Source of the DNA: Chara braunii
Taxonomy: Eukaryota; Streptophyta; Charophyceae; Charales; Characeae
Length of the DNA: 28,257 bases
Reading direction: 5' to 3'
NCBI GenBank assembly: GCA_003427395.1
Contig: BFEA01000448.1
Span: forward strand, 627,690-655,946
Shown: piece by piece, positions 8,588-19,058 of the stretch
Layout of the letters: every line of letters starts with the position of its first letter
Position numbering within the stretch: the stretch's first letter is position 1
Position numbers and translations under genes: made by a program
The notes under the pieces: generated by a model
Told to the model about the DNA's origin: nothing
The model's input: the letters and a program-made list of their open reading frames with translations, nothing else
The model's database searches: none

Positions 8588-9315
8588 GAAAGGCCCTTTT
8601 GCAAGGCCTCTATCCTGGTAGTGGTAAGAGAACCACCGGGATTGAGGCTTTGCCTGGTGGGCCGCTCCATCTATTGGTGGGGAGCAACACCTGCTGGAAA
8701 CCGGGTCCAGCGTCCCTTAACTACATCTTGACAAATCTTGGAGAGTGACGCCATTGTGCTGGAAACGGGGTCCAGCGTCTCGTATCCCATCTACTCTCCC
8801 CTACCAAAACTGCAGCAAGGTCGGGTATTGCGGGGAGAAACCCCGGGGGGCACCGGTGGAGTCTCCAATCCTCCCCTAGCCTCTGCCATCCACCTACTGA
8901 CCTCATGGCGCCTAGTGTGTCTTGCTCTCTGTAATAGCATATGTTTGAGAAAGGCTAAGATAACAGAAATAGACAGGAATGCGATGCACAGACGTCAAAT
9001 GAAATCTTCTCATTCGTGCTTTTCCAAAAACTTTTTTCCTCAGTGAGAGTGGCGCTACAGTGTTGGAAACCGGGTCCAGCGTCTCATACCTGATCTATGT
9101 GTCCAATCCAACCTCTGCTGGAAACCGGGTCCAGCGTCCCATACCTGATCTGTGTGTCCCTTCATGGAGGGGGAAAATTTTCTTCTTAAGCCAACGGGTG
9201 AGGAGGGAAGGGGTCTGGAAACTCTTGAGCGGGGCGTAACCTGTCGCCAGGATCTATGTTGGTCCAGTCGTGGAAGATCAGCTGATAGTCTTTTGCTGTC
9301 TCTGCCTGATGTCCT
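8588..9315 (-). other. LINE B 3' UTR with repeated hairpins
   Basis: This region runs from the end of ORF2 to the poly(A). It holds four copies of the 19-nt hairpin 1 (9117-9135, 9062-9080, 8758-8776, 8693-8711). Flanking words such as CATACCTGATCT(A/G)TGTGTCC are duplicated next to the first two, and GAGAGTG(G/A)CGC occurs next to the middle two. The last hairpin 1 is followed after 7 nt by hairpin 2 (8664-8685). A segment of about 75 bp unlike the tail of copy C then leads to the poly(A). Confidence 0.8.
8664..8711 (-). promoter_or_regulatory. 3'-terminal double-hairpin module of LINE B
   Basis: Hairpin 1 (8693-8711) pairs GCTGGA with TCCAGC around a 7-nt loop. Hairpin 2 (8664-8685) pairs GCTCC with GGAGC around 12 nt. 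The spacer is exactly 7 nt, as at 19154-19201 in copy C and 7511-7558 in fragment E. Structured 3' ends are known to be recognised by the reverse transcriptase in stringent LINE families. That role here is inference. Confidence 0.65.
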
Positions 9316-11195
9316 TCAGGTAGTTGTCCTTCCTACTGACGGTCCCCAGACCATCTTATCTCTGCCACCCACCCTTCTCTCGCCCCTCCCAGCCAGTCTT
9401 GACTGAATCGGGAGATAATTTGAGTGATCAAGCTTATCCCTGGCTGCCTTCCACTGGGCTGCAATTTCGTGTTGGATTAACAAACGTAATTGTTTCATGA
9501 CTTCTCCTTCCTCCACCCGTGCCCCTTCTACTTCCAATATGCATCTCTTCCACCAGATAGTCCAAAGAACTGTCCGCCTGCTTAGATGGAACATGTTCTC
9601 CTCGAATGTGTTTCCTCGGATCGGGGGTAGTGACCTAGTAATATGGCCCTCCATTCCCATGGCCATTCTGTATTAGGGACAATGTGTCGCCAGATCCTGT
9701 CCCAACTCTTCCATAATAGTACCGATGCTGGGCATTGGAGGAAGATGTGCTCGATCGTCTCAGCACGTTTCCTCCCTGGGTAGCTCTGAAGGCAGCTGTG
9801 GCACCATGGTAATGCCCGTCCTTGTTGTTCCAAGCGGGTATGCTCTATCAACCAGTCATTAGTTGGCAGGCATCGATGCGCTATTTGCCACTGGAGGGCA
9901 TCAGTCTTTGTGGGTCTGTCCCTGTAGTGCATGAACCATCGGATGGGTTTGAGCAGGCCGCGGTCCACGTTGAGATGCCGATACCATCTCTCCTCCACTA
10001 GTTCCCGCAATCTTCGCTTAGGACGGAGCATTCGGTAGACTGATTTGACTTTCAAATTATGTAACATTAGTTGTTTTGCCGTCCCCTGCCGAATCCGGCC
10101 TTCCTGAGACCAGTGTCACTCGTCAGGGTCGAAGGGAAGTGCCTCAATTGGGGTCAATGGTCGGTATGCTCTCCAACATCTACCATCATCCAGGACTCTG
10201 ATACGATATGTGCTCGTGTTGTCTTTCCAGATGAAAGGCTGTCGGCTTCCTCGTAGCTCACCATCCCTTTGGACGGAGAAGACCTCGATCAGGGCTTGTG
10301 TTTGATTGGTAATATGCACCCGGCCTATTTCCTTATCGTGGCCGGGTAGCCCTACCCAGTCTCCTTCCTTCAAGTGCGGGCCTTTTTGAAGGGTACTGTA
10401 CCATTGGAGAGGGAAGCTCTCAATAAGTTCATTAAGCACGGATTTAGTGAAATGGCAATATCGCAACCAAGACCGCATCCTTTCTGCACTCTTCCAGCCC
10501 CTTGCCTCTCTGTCCCAGAGGTCCCCTACTCTGCTAACGCCGTGTTTCACCCAACCCCTTCCAGGGGTCATCTGAGATGCACCTTACGGGGCACGAGGAA
10601 TCCGTGATCAAGCGATTTCCGAACAGCGGCTGTCTGAAGATTTCTTCCCATCTATCCGAAGTCGGGCGGTCAGGTGGCGGTAGCTTCCTCCATGTGCGTA
10701 TGAGGCGCAACCAGTGCTTATTCGCAGGGTCCCCGTTTCTATATTTCCTTGGGAGCCTCAAGTGCCTATCTTGCAACCAAACCAACGGGTCGATCTCCGG
10801 CGGGGCTTCTGGGGCCAGGGCCGTAATTTGTGCTAGGGCTAGGGGGGGTCAGGGGGAAGATGGTGAAAAAATAATGTGCTGGAGCCAGCGAAATGTGTGA
10901 GGGTCTAGGATTGTGTGGCTGGATCCACGATTCCCAGTCCTCCTCTGGTTTTAGACTGAATCACTGAGTCTCATGCCACTCAACTAATCGCGTGGGGGCT
11001 GTTGCTATCTCCTCTCCAAAGAAAGGCTGCTAGCTGTCGTTTTAATGACCTAAGCCCCCCATCACTCATAGGCCATATGATGGATTTGTACCAGAGAGTG
11101 GCTAGCACCACATTGTTTATGACTAGGGCCTGCCCAAATATAGACGTGTGTTTTTTGTTCCATAATTTGAGTTTAGCGTTTGCGGGTCCTACCAG
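9316..11195 (-). pseudogene. LINE B ORF2, C-terminal half: connection region and zf-RVT-type zinc finger
   Basis: Readable blocks lie at 10785-10534, 10571-10116, 10067-9582 and 9666-9316 in shifting frames. 'WQIAHRCLPTNDWLIEH' leads into the zinc finger 'CHSC' ... 'HIFLQC' (CX2C...HX4C), as in copy A. The last block holds 'RTVLWTIWWKRCI', the counterpart of the tail in A and C. The stretch 10786-11195 is the post-RT connection. It still shows 'GLGIVDP' but contains several stops. The ORF2 end is placed near 9316 by alignment with the other copies. At least three frame changes are needed, so the segment is not translatable as one protein. Confidence 0.82.
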
Positions 11196-12487
11196 TCATT
11201 CATCATTGGTCGTTGGCTTTCCTTTTGTCGTGATGAGAGCCCCCAGAACTCGTAGAGAGTCATCTGGAGGAAGCCATGTGATTCTCGGGTTTTCAGGGGG
11301 TCTTCCTCCTTGGTGATGCATCCACCATCCTACGGTCTTCTGCCCCCAGTTTACTGCCATATCGGATAATCGACAAAACTGATTCATAAGATTTTGAATT
11401 TTTTCCATGTTCCGGTTTGTGGCTTCTATCATTATGGTGAGGTCATCAGCCAAAAGAGAACATATTTGTACCGTCTCTTCCAGAATGTTAGTGATCTTGA
11501 TACGGGAGAGGTCTTTGTTTTGTCTCAGATTGACCGAAAGTGCTTCCACTATCACTATAAAGAGATAAGGGGCGATGGGTCCCCTTGTCTCACTTACCGA
11601 TAGAGCTCAAAAGGGGGCGCTATCGACCCATTGACTTGTACGCAGGTGGTGGCATTATGATGGAGGATCCTGACCCGACGTCGAAAGACGGGGCCAAAAT
11701 TCATTTTTTTAAGGCATTTATCTAGAAAGTTCCAGTCTACGTGGTCATAGGCCTTTTCAAAATCAATGAATATGATGGCCGCGTTCGCTCTATTTCGTTG
11801 GGCCAATTGGACCACTTCGTTTACGAGTAGGATATTTTCCTGTATGTTCCTGCCGGTCATAAATCCTGTCTGAGCTGGGTGTATGACGTCTTCAAGGATG
11901 TCCGCCATACGGTTAGCCAAAGCTTTTGAAAGCATTTTGTATACTACTGTGAGTAACGTAATAAGTCTATAATTTCTAATATTTATTTTGTCACCCTTTT
12001 TGTATAGCAGAGATAGTACACCTTTCCCCACTGTTTCCCTCATCTCCCCGACATTCCACACTTCCTGATAGTATTCCCACAAGTCCCTGCTCAAATCCCC
12101 CCACATGGTTTCCCAAAATTCCTTGGGCAATCCATCGATGCCGAGCGTTTTTTCTTCCTTCATTTGGAGAAGTGTTGTCCAAATCCCGTTCTTGGACAGT
12201 GCTTCCTCCAACTTTTCTCGCTGCTGTAGGGAGAGACGTCGATCTAGAGGTGTCAAGAACTCTTCCAGTTCCCTGTCCCTTCTTTCCTCTTGCGGGGGCG
12301 GGATCTAGGACGTATAAAGTTGTTTGAAAAAGGTCCTTGTGATTAGTGTACAATGTGATGTGTCAGTAGCTATGATGTCCCCGTTGTCCGGATCAAAGAA
12401 TGCTTCGATGACCGTCCGACGAGCACGTGAGGTGGCCATGGAAAAAAAGTGGGTATTCATAGTAGCTTCCTGGGTAAATCTGACCAT
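11196..12487 (-). pseudogene. LINE B ORF2, reverse transcriptase domain
   Basis: The N-terminal part ('HFFSMATSRARRTVIEAF', from 12487) leads through a frame break to a 220-codon open stretch (12256-11594). That stretch has 'GIDGLPKEFW', 'RNYRLITLLTVVYK', 'QTGFMTGRNIQENILLVNE' and motif A 'FIDFEKAYDHVD'. A stop codon and then a frameshift fall around motif B ('VRQGDP', about 11575-11600). The next open part (11555-11196) carries motif C as 'LLADDL' with both aspartates intact (11442-11453), followed by 'GWWMHHQGG'. Apart from the breaks at motif B the catalytic residues are present, which makes this the least damaged catalytic core in the window. Confidence 0.9.
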
Positions 12488-12706
12488 TTTTTCCCGGATT
12501 TTAATCCCTTGTCATCTATGTAGAGCGTATTGTAGAAACTGGTCTTTAACATTTTGGATGGCGGTAGTGAGATACTGTGAATCTGCCTGTTGTTCCAGGT
12601 TTAATAGTTCCTTGTGAGTGGACATTTCCTGTTGTTATCGGTGGGCTGCTTTGGCTTTCGAGAAATCCTTACATTTTTTGGCTAGGAAGATTAGTCCATT
12701 GTTGAA

Positions 12707-13657
12707 CTATGTTAGGTATGAGTCGAAGAGGTGTTTTTGATGGTGCCAGAAGAGCCATTCATGATGGATCATTTGAGTGAAAGCTGAGTCATTAAGCAAG
12801 GAGGTATTAAGTTTATAGAAACCCGGTTCTTGGTGTTGTCTTTTCCTCATTGTCAGTATTATTCCGCATGTCTTATGGTCTAGACCTGGATGCGGGCCAC
12901 GTGGGAGGATTAGTGTCCAGCGCAAGGCGCCTTCCAGGTCGTCGGAGATGAAGATAAGGTAAATCCTGGATTTGGATAGCCGTGCCGGGTCATTATCCCT
13001 AATGCATGTAAAGGATCGTGCTTGGGGGTGTAGTCGGCGGAAGGTGTCGAGAGTGTCTCGCAGAATTCTGCTATCATTCGTTCGTCTTCCGTCGCGGCGA
13101 AAGACGGGGACTCCTGGGCGTTCCATCTGTCCAAGTTCTTGTCGGGGGTAGCATTTAAGTCCCTAGCTATAATTAGTGGAATGCCCTCCGACACTTGTGT
13201 AGCCAACCTCCCCAGAAATTCCCTTTTTTCCCCTACTGTATTAGGAGAGTAAATAAACAGTATGCAGATTAGTTCCAGCTCAAGCATACCCAAGACGGAG
13301 GCCTAGCGTCCCTCCGCTTCATCCACGATCCAGGAATCGGGAGTCCGAAGGGACCCAGATTGCTACTCCTGCTGAGCCTGGTTTGGGTGTGTGCGCTCAG
13401 ATTGTTGTATGAGGCCAAACCATTCTATGTGCCCTGTTATGCTCTGGGTTGTCCTGCAGGTGGGTTTCTTGGATGCAGGTTATATCTAGCTATCGTTTGC
13501 CCCCCACCCCTCTGAACTGGTCCCAGAGGGCCTGCCGCTTTTCAGGTTTACTTGATGCTAGGCCATTAACGTTGATGGATCGCAGATCAAGGTCAGCCGA
13601 GTTAACACATTTTTGCCACGCCTGGTTCTTACAGTATAGTGTTTCTAAATCGTCCAT
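12707..13657 (-). pseudogene. LINE B ORF2, apurinic-type endonuclease domain
   Basis: The ATG at 13655-13657 directly follows a TAA, as in copy A. The first codons read 'LDLRSINVNGLASSKPEKRQAL', then 'CIQETHL' (catalytic Glu) after one stop. Readable blocks at 13293-12910 and 13126-12707 carry 'PLIIARDLNATP', which stands where copy A has 'GDFNAAP', then the 'KSRI' block and 'GLDHKT'. The Gly before the catalytic Asp is Arg here, as it is in C. The linker 12488-12706 has stops and only weak similarity to the other copies. Function is that of the APE-like family, inferred from motif order. Confidence 0.82.
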
Positions 13658-13664
13658 TTAATAC

Positions 13665-15208
13665 TTATTTATAGTGCGTGCCATGGTTGTTCCCACCTGT
13701 CTGAATATAGAGTTTTTTTCCGTACCATCCTGCATAGCCACCTACAGACGTCGTCTTCTGGCTAGTACTCGCTGGTTTTGACTTTTGCACATTGGAGGTC
13801 CAACAATGCATTGTGGTTAAGCCAGCGCAGGTTGGCAGTCTTGTTGGATTCAAAAAGCAAGTAAAGGTCGTTGCGGGCCATTTGATGGTCGCAGGCCCCA
13901 AACCTCACCCCTGCTTTGGCTCCTGGGGCATAGTGGCTAGGGATAAAGACCCGCATTTGGTCAGTTAAAATCTTGTCCCTCTCCCTACCGTCTCCCTCCT
14001 TCGGCGCGAATTCCCAACCTTGTAGTGTTACGGCCCCGTGTTCTCCTACCTTGGAGAGGCCTATTTCTCACATCCCATCCGATTTTCTTAGAGGAACTAC
14101 TATTACTCCATTCTATTTTGAACGAGGCAATTCGAAGAGCCCTCGTTTTGTAAGTTGTCTGATCTTAAAGTTTCGAGAGGTCATTGCTTCTTCTTGCCCT
14201 ACCATGCCTTCCTTTGTCTCAGGTCAGATGGGCTGGGTGTACACCTCTTGGGCTGGGGTGGCTGGGTGTGGGGCAGGAGAGTCATTTGGGGGAGGGGGGG
14301 GGAAGCGTCCTCGTGCCACGGCCAGTATGCGTTGGAAGGCCTCCGCCCAAGTCAGATGGGCAGGAGGTCAGTGGTTAACGCATTTCTCAGCGTGGGACTA
14401 CTGTTAAGAAGTGTAACTAATTCCACGTAGGATCTGTCCCAGTATTGCTCACCTTCGCGGGGAAAGTCTGCCTGCAGGTGTTTGATTATCCAGTCCGTTA
14501 CTACCTGGATCTTCTGGTCTAGGCACATTTCCTGAGGAGGGGCATCCGAGTCTGCCGGGTCCTTCTGACCTTCCTCCATTTCGACGTTGGGGGGGGGGGG
14601 GGGGGGGGCATCTACGTCCATTGGTTGTGCTCCAAAAGCATCCGAGCAAAAATCAGGGGTCAGTGCTTGTGTACTTTCCTGGTCCACTTGTTGCTGGTCT
14701 TGTGGTGGTTGTTGTGAGGCGGTTGGGTTCTGTTCCCGTGCTAGCTGGGCCCGCGCCTGCTGCTTCAGTCTCAGCCCCTAGTTGTGGTGTCCTTCCTATG
14801 GCTGCTTGGCGGGGCCTACTTGCTGTGAGGGCGCGTCGAGCCGCTGATGGCGGGTGCTCCTCTTTCTGGCCCTGCTTCCTCCTCATCCTCCACTGGTCCC
14901 CTGCCCTCCCCTCCTATAATTGACGCAACTTCTTTTTCACGTTTCTTCACTGTGCTTTGCCTTCCCTGGTCTCCTTCCACCTCTTTTTCTTTGTTATCTC
15001 CTTTTTCTTCTTCTTCTTCTTCTTCTTCTTTGTTCTCGCTTGTCCCCTGTTTGGAAGTCGGCTCTAGTTCCTTTTCCTGTTTGTCCGACATTGGTTCACG
15101 TAACTCGGTATCCAGGAGGGCAAAACGATTTTCGTTGTTATACCCACCATCACTAGCTTCCTTTATCATGTTGTGCACCTGCTCCGTTTTCCTTTTTCCA
15201 ACTACCAC
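13665..15208 (-). pseudogene. LINE B ORF1, middle and C-terminal part
   Basis: A block at 15208-14816 begins 'MVVGKRKTEQVHNMIKEASDGGYNNENRFALL' and runs into a Glu/Lys-rich stretch coded by a TTC microsatellite (about 15006-15030). A block at 14687-14352 contains a proline run coded by G20 (14589-14608), then 'VVTDWIIKHLQADFP', which resembles 'LADWFLLNLQKMFP' in copy C. Blocks at 13956-13762 and 13901-13665 hold the C-terminal domain shared with A and C ('LRWLNHNALLDLQ', 'PEDDV'). ORF1 ends in TAA at 13665-13667, 7 bp before the ORF2 ATG and in another frame. Homopolymer slippage may explain some frame breaks. Confidence 0.7.
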
Positions 15209-15277
15209 CCACTTGTCGTGTGATCGTGCCTTTGCGGGGGCCCGCCCCAGATGAGACTCAAGGGATTTGGGGGGGGC

Positions 15278-16387
15278 TCATGTTGCGGGTGGTTGGGTTT
15301 CCTGTTGAGGCTCGCCTTGCCCTTCCCATGACCATCCGATCAGTTCCCCTTCCTTTTTTTCGGGCGCATCGATGAACACCCATCCTTCGTGACCAGGGTC
15401 AACAGTGCGCCACCGTGATTCATCAAAAGGATCCTTTCTCAAGCGCACTGTAGGCCGTACTGAGCGTGAAGGGTGACGAGCACAGGCTGTCTCGGTATAC
15501 AAGTGCCCGTATGCCTGGCATTTGAAACAGCAGGGCCGGTGCTTATGGGTGGTGTGGGTGTGGTACATTCTTCCTCCTACCCAAAAGGGGATAACGTCAT
15601 CAATCGAAAAAACTTGTTCGTCTGCTAAGTTAGTGGCTAACATCAGATAATCGTCCCTCCATGCCACGTGGGGGGGGAGGGGGTCGATAAAGTCAACCAC
15701 ATCGTACTTTTCTGCAAAATCCTGGAGGAAGGCTGCCTGTATTTCAATCGGGATGTGACGGAGTTCCACCCAGAATATTTCCCTCATCATTTGCTCCCTC
15801 CGTTCCTCTGGTCGCTGTGGTTTTGGGGGGGCCCAAGGGTGAATACGTACCTCCGATCTTTCACAGTGAAGTGACTTCCAGCTGTCCATTATTCTCTTGT
15901 CAGACACAGATACACAGATGACAGTGATAACTGCAGATGAGGCAGGTTGGATTAGAAAGCGATCGTGTGCACTTTCTGGAGATCCTTTCAATGCGGCTAA
16001 GCGTTCTCTGATCCAGCCTACCTTATAATTTGTGGACTTGAAGGCTGCGTCGTCGTGAAAGGTCCAATTACTAGTGTGTCTGGTATATGTGGCATCCCTT
16101 GTTTTGACTGGCTCCCCCGGGAGGGCTCTAACCATGGTGGTTTTGTCGCCCTGATGGATGATTCTGTTTTCGGATGGGGCCAGCAAGCGGGATAGGAAGA
16201 ATGCACTGGCTGTTGTCAGGTTCCTCAGCGGGATTTTCCACTCCTCCTTTGTTGCCATTCCTTCTCCTTCCTTCCTCCGTTGAATTGAGATGGTTTCTTG
16301 AGAGAGCGAGCTCCCCACCCTTTCCGCCCATGTTTTGTTCGAGCCCTGGGTGGTCGAGGTGGATGTGCTCCCCCCCCCACTCTCCAC
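15278..16387 (-). pseudogene. LINE B ORF1, N-terminal part with zinc knuckle (369 open codons)
   Basis: This is the longest clean open frame of ORF1. It would make the RNA-binding, gag-like protein of the element. It starts at an ATG at 16387 followed by a Ser/Thr/Gly-rich stretch and 'KTWAERVGSSLSQ'. Around residues 190-285 it has a conserved block ('VDFIDPLPP', 'RDDYLMLATNL', 'VIPFWVGGRMY') that also appears in copy C. A single zinc knuckle 'CFKCQAYGH...C' with spacing CX2CX4HX6C lies at about 15482-15533, followed by 'GHEGWVF'. It ends at a TGA at 15278; similar sequence resumes at 15208. The start is chosen as the first ATG in frame. The start of the family protein is not fixed, because copy C is degraded there. 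Confidence 0.78.
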
Positions 16388-16788
16388 TCCCCCCCCCCAG
16401 CCTCTACTCCCTCCACTCCCTTCCCCTGTTCCTGAGGTTGGGGTACACTCTCAGGTACCCTCTCCATCGCTGTCTCCATACTGTTTTCCTGTATCTGTTC
16501 TGGTGGGTTTCGTTGCTCTTGTCTCTTTTACCCCCCTTCCCATTGCTGTTGTCTCTTTTCTCCCCCTTCCCACGCTCCCCTAAGCTGGTCCTGAGCCAGA
16601 TGTCTAGCAATCCCTTAACATAGACTCCATTTTCCTATGAACTCGTTGATACCGCGTCTTCCCTCTGCTACTAACCATGTTGGGATTGTTGTTGATTGGT
16701 TCTGTGCTCGCAAGGGTAGAGTAGCTGTAACGTCCGATGCGTCCCGTGTCTCCCCTCGCTGCCCCCCTTGTCCCCCCTCACTGCCCCC

Positions 16789-17115
16789 CGTCACGGTATC
16801 GGAGTGATGGTCGGGATTGGGGAGGGTGATTGAGTTCGACGGGGGGGTGGGGGGCGGGATGAGCAGCCAACGGGATGGGGCGGGGGTTTGGGATGGCGGG
16901 AAGGAATCCCGACTGGGGGACGGGGTAGAGACGGCCCCTGGCTTCGTCAGGCAACTGCCCTCCGTCACGGTATCGGAGTGGTAGTTGGGAACGGGGAGGG
17001 TGATCGGGTTCGACGGGGGAGCGGGGGCGGGATGGGCAGCCAACGGTACGGGACGAGGATGGGGATCTGGGATTGGGATGGCGGGAAGGAATCCCGACCG
17101 GGGACGGAGTAGAGA
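16789..17115. repeat. GC-rich tandem repeat, unit about 174 bp
   Basis: CGTCACGGTATCGGAGTG occurs at 16789 and 16963. Both units then share GGGGAGGGTGAT(T/C)G(A/G)GTTCGACGGGGG, GCAGCCAACGG, GGCGGGAAGGAATCCCGAC and GTAGAGACGG. Two units are visible before the pattern fades towards the gap at 17307. More may be hidden in the unknown bases. Confidence 0.85.
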
Positions 17116-17306
17116 CGGGTGGGGGAGAACGAGGACCGGGTTGGAGATGGGGGGGCAGGCGGCGGGGGAGTTGACGAATTAGAGTCGGAGCGGGGTGCGC
17201 GGGGCGGGGTTTGGGAACGGGCGGTGGGGAATGACCCGAGCGGGGTGTGGATGGGTGGGCGCAGGGGGGAGGTAGACATATGCAAGGAAAAAACGGGAAC
17301 AGGAGT

Positions 17307-18171
17307 NNNNNNNNNNNNNNNNNNNNNNNNNNNNNNNNNNNNNNNNNNNNNNNNNNNNNNNNNNNNNNNNNNNNNNNNNNNNNNNNNNNNNNNNNNNNNN
17401 NNNNNNNNNNNNNNNNNNNNNNNNNNNNNNNNNNNNNNNNNNNNNNNNNNNNNNNNNNNNNNNNNNNNNNNNNNNNNNNNNNNNNNNNNNNNNNNNNNNN
17501 NNNNNNNNNNNNNNNNNNNNNNNNNNNNNNNNNNNNNNNNNNNNNNNNNNNNNNNNNNNNNNNNNNNNNNNNNNNNNNNNNNNNNNNNNNNNNNNNNNNN
17601 NNNNNNNNNNNNNNNNNNNNNNNNNNNNNNNNNNNNNNNNNNNNNNNNNNNNNNNNNNNNNNNNNNNNNNNNNNNNNNNNNNNNNNNNNNNNNNNNNNNN
17701 NNNNNNNNNNNNNNNNNNNNNNNNNNNNNNNNNNNNNNNNNNNNNNNNNNNNNNNNNNNNNNNNNNNNNNNNNNNNNNNNNNNNNNNNNNNNNNNNNNNN
17801 NNNNNNNNNNNNNNNNNNNNNNNNNNNNNNNNNNNNNNNNNNNNNNNNNNNNNNNNNNNNNNNNNNNNNNNNNNNNNNNNNNNNNNNNNNNNNNNNNNNN
17901 NNNNNNNNNNNNNNNNNNNNNNNNNNNNNNNNNNNNNNNNNNNNNNNNNNNNNNNNNNNNNNNNNNNNNNNNNNNNNNNNNNNNNNNNNNNNNNNNNNNN
18001 NNNNNNNNNNNNNNNNNNNNNNNNNNNNNNNNNNNNNNNNNNNNNNNNNNNNNNNNNNNNNNNNNNNNNNNNNNNNNNNNNNNNNNNNNNNNNNNNNNNN
18101 NNNNNNNNNNNNNNNNNNNNNNNNNNNNNNNNNNNNNNNNNNNNNNNNNNNNNNNNNNNNNNNNNNNNNNN
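17307..18171. other. Assembly gap (865 N)
   Basis: Unknown bases lie inside the repetitive 5' UTR of LINE B, with different G-rich repeats on each side. The gap length may be an estimate, so the spacing and the total length of copy B are uncertain. Confidence 1.
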
Positions 18172-18420
18172 GTCGGGTTGGGACCACATGAGGGCAAGGT
18201 CAGGATGGGTCGGAGGCAGTCGGGATGTAGTAGACAGGACGGGGGAGCGTGGACAAAGAGGAAGCACGGACGGGGTCGGGATCAGGGGAGCCGGGACGAG
18301 GTTGATGGGGTGAGAGAGCCGGCGGGGGCAGGGGATGGGCGAGGGATGGAGGGGGAGATCGGGATCGCCGGCGAAGTCGGGTTGAGATCGTGTGAGGGCA
18401 CGATCGGGGTGGGTCCGGAT
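18172..18420. repeat. G-rich repeat, unit about 206 bp
   Basis: GTCGGGTTG at 18172 and again at 18378 is followed in both by GA(C/T)C..., GTGAGGGCA or a close variant, and GGATGGGTC(G/C)GGA or a close variant. The second unit is incomplete. It differs from the 174-bp family on the other side of the gap. Confidence 0.65.
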
Positions 18421-18789
18421 GGGGTTGATGGGGGTTGTTAGGTCCGTGATGATTGGAAACTTTGACCTTCGCGTTATTGTGTCTATAGGTCTTCGTCGTG
18501 GTGGTTGTCATTCTCTTAGCGCTCGTTGCCAGTGTCGTAGGCGATCGTGCACGTGGCCTCGCCACCCTCACCGCGTTCGTTTCCTTACGCGGGGCCCCAA
18601 GGGTGCAAGGCGTGACACGATCTCCTCGGTCTTCTTGTCGCGCTCCTCTGCTAAGACTTTCGAACGTCCGCTTCCATCGTGATGAAGGAATACTCCGCGC
18701 CTACCTTGGTTCAACTATCGCGGCTCTTCATCTTCAACTCGGAACTCCCGCTCTGGTGGTCTTCCTCGTCCTTCGTTCGCCCTCACTAC

Positions 18790-18990
18790 CTCCCAGGCTT
18801 TCCTCTACCCTTCCTCGTTGCTTCTCCCTCCCTCACCTTCTCTCTCCCTCGTTCGCAGTTCCTCGTTTGTTTACTCGTGCTGCCTCCTTTCGTGCTATGG
18901 CGAGTGCGACTCCCCTCCCAGGCTTTCCTCTGTTCTCGTCTCTTCTCCCTCCCCCCCCACCCTCTCCATCGTTCGCAGCTTCTCCCTTCA
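18790..18990. repeat. Direct repeat of about 120 bp at the 5' end of LINE B
   Basis: CTCCCAGGCTTTCCTCT occurs at 18790 and 18915. GTTCGCAG follows at 18851 and 18971, with similar CT-rich sequence between. Units are about 120-125 bp and very pyrimidine-rich on the plus strand. They lie within the first 300 nt of the inferred LINE B transcript. Confidence 0.7.
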
Positions 18991-19058
18991 GCGGGTGTTA
19001 GCGCTTGCGGCCGGCGCAAACCTGTTGTGCAGCGGGCGCTAAGCGGCGTTTTCGGGTC

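Larger units (their letters stand above)
8567..19058 (-). mobile_element. LINE copy B, full-length insertion of about 10.5 kb
   Basis: This is a non-LTR retrotransposon bounded by an identical 15-bp target-site duplication. On the minus strand it has a GC-rich 5' UTR with tandem repeats (19058-16388, including 865 unknown bases), ORF1 (16387-13665), ORF2 (13657 to about 9316), a 3' UTR (9315-8588) and a poly(A) of about 21 nt (8567-8587). It is more GC-rich and more diverged from A and C than they are from each other. The duplication is perfect, so the ends are well fixed. Stops and frameshifts break both ORFs, so this copy looks dead. The true length depends on the gap size. Confidence 0.85.
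16388..19058 (-). promoter_or_regulatory. LINE B 5' UTR, GC-rich with tandem repeats
   Basis: This lies between the 5' target-site duplication and ORF1. It is strongly strand-biased and GC-rich, with repeats at 16789-17115, 18172-18420 and 18790-18990, and an 865-base gap. Repeated monomers upstream of ORF1 are known as promoters in some LINEs, for example mouse L1. By analogy this should contain the internal promoter, but no core promoter motif was recognised. Open frames across the gap are artefacts of unknown bases. Confidence 0.6.

Noticed and set aside
8664-8711. Helitron-type 3' hairpin
   Set aside because: The module is followed by poly(A) rather than CTRR, and it sits below LINE coding sequence.
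15278-16387. A host zinc-knuckle protein gene
   Set aside because: The same block occurs in copy C in the same position relative to an RT. It lies inside the target-site duplications of LINE B.
13973-16623. Plus-strand open frames rich in Pro, Ser and Leu
   Set aside because: They are reverse shadows of the GC-rich, low-complexity ORF1 and 5' UTR of LINE B and show no motif.
16778-18441. Long open frames of 314-469 codons on both strands
   Set aside because: They run through 865 unknown bases, which cannot contain stops. The real sequence on each side is G-rich repeat without protein motifs.
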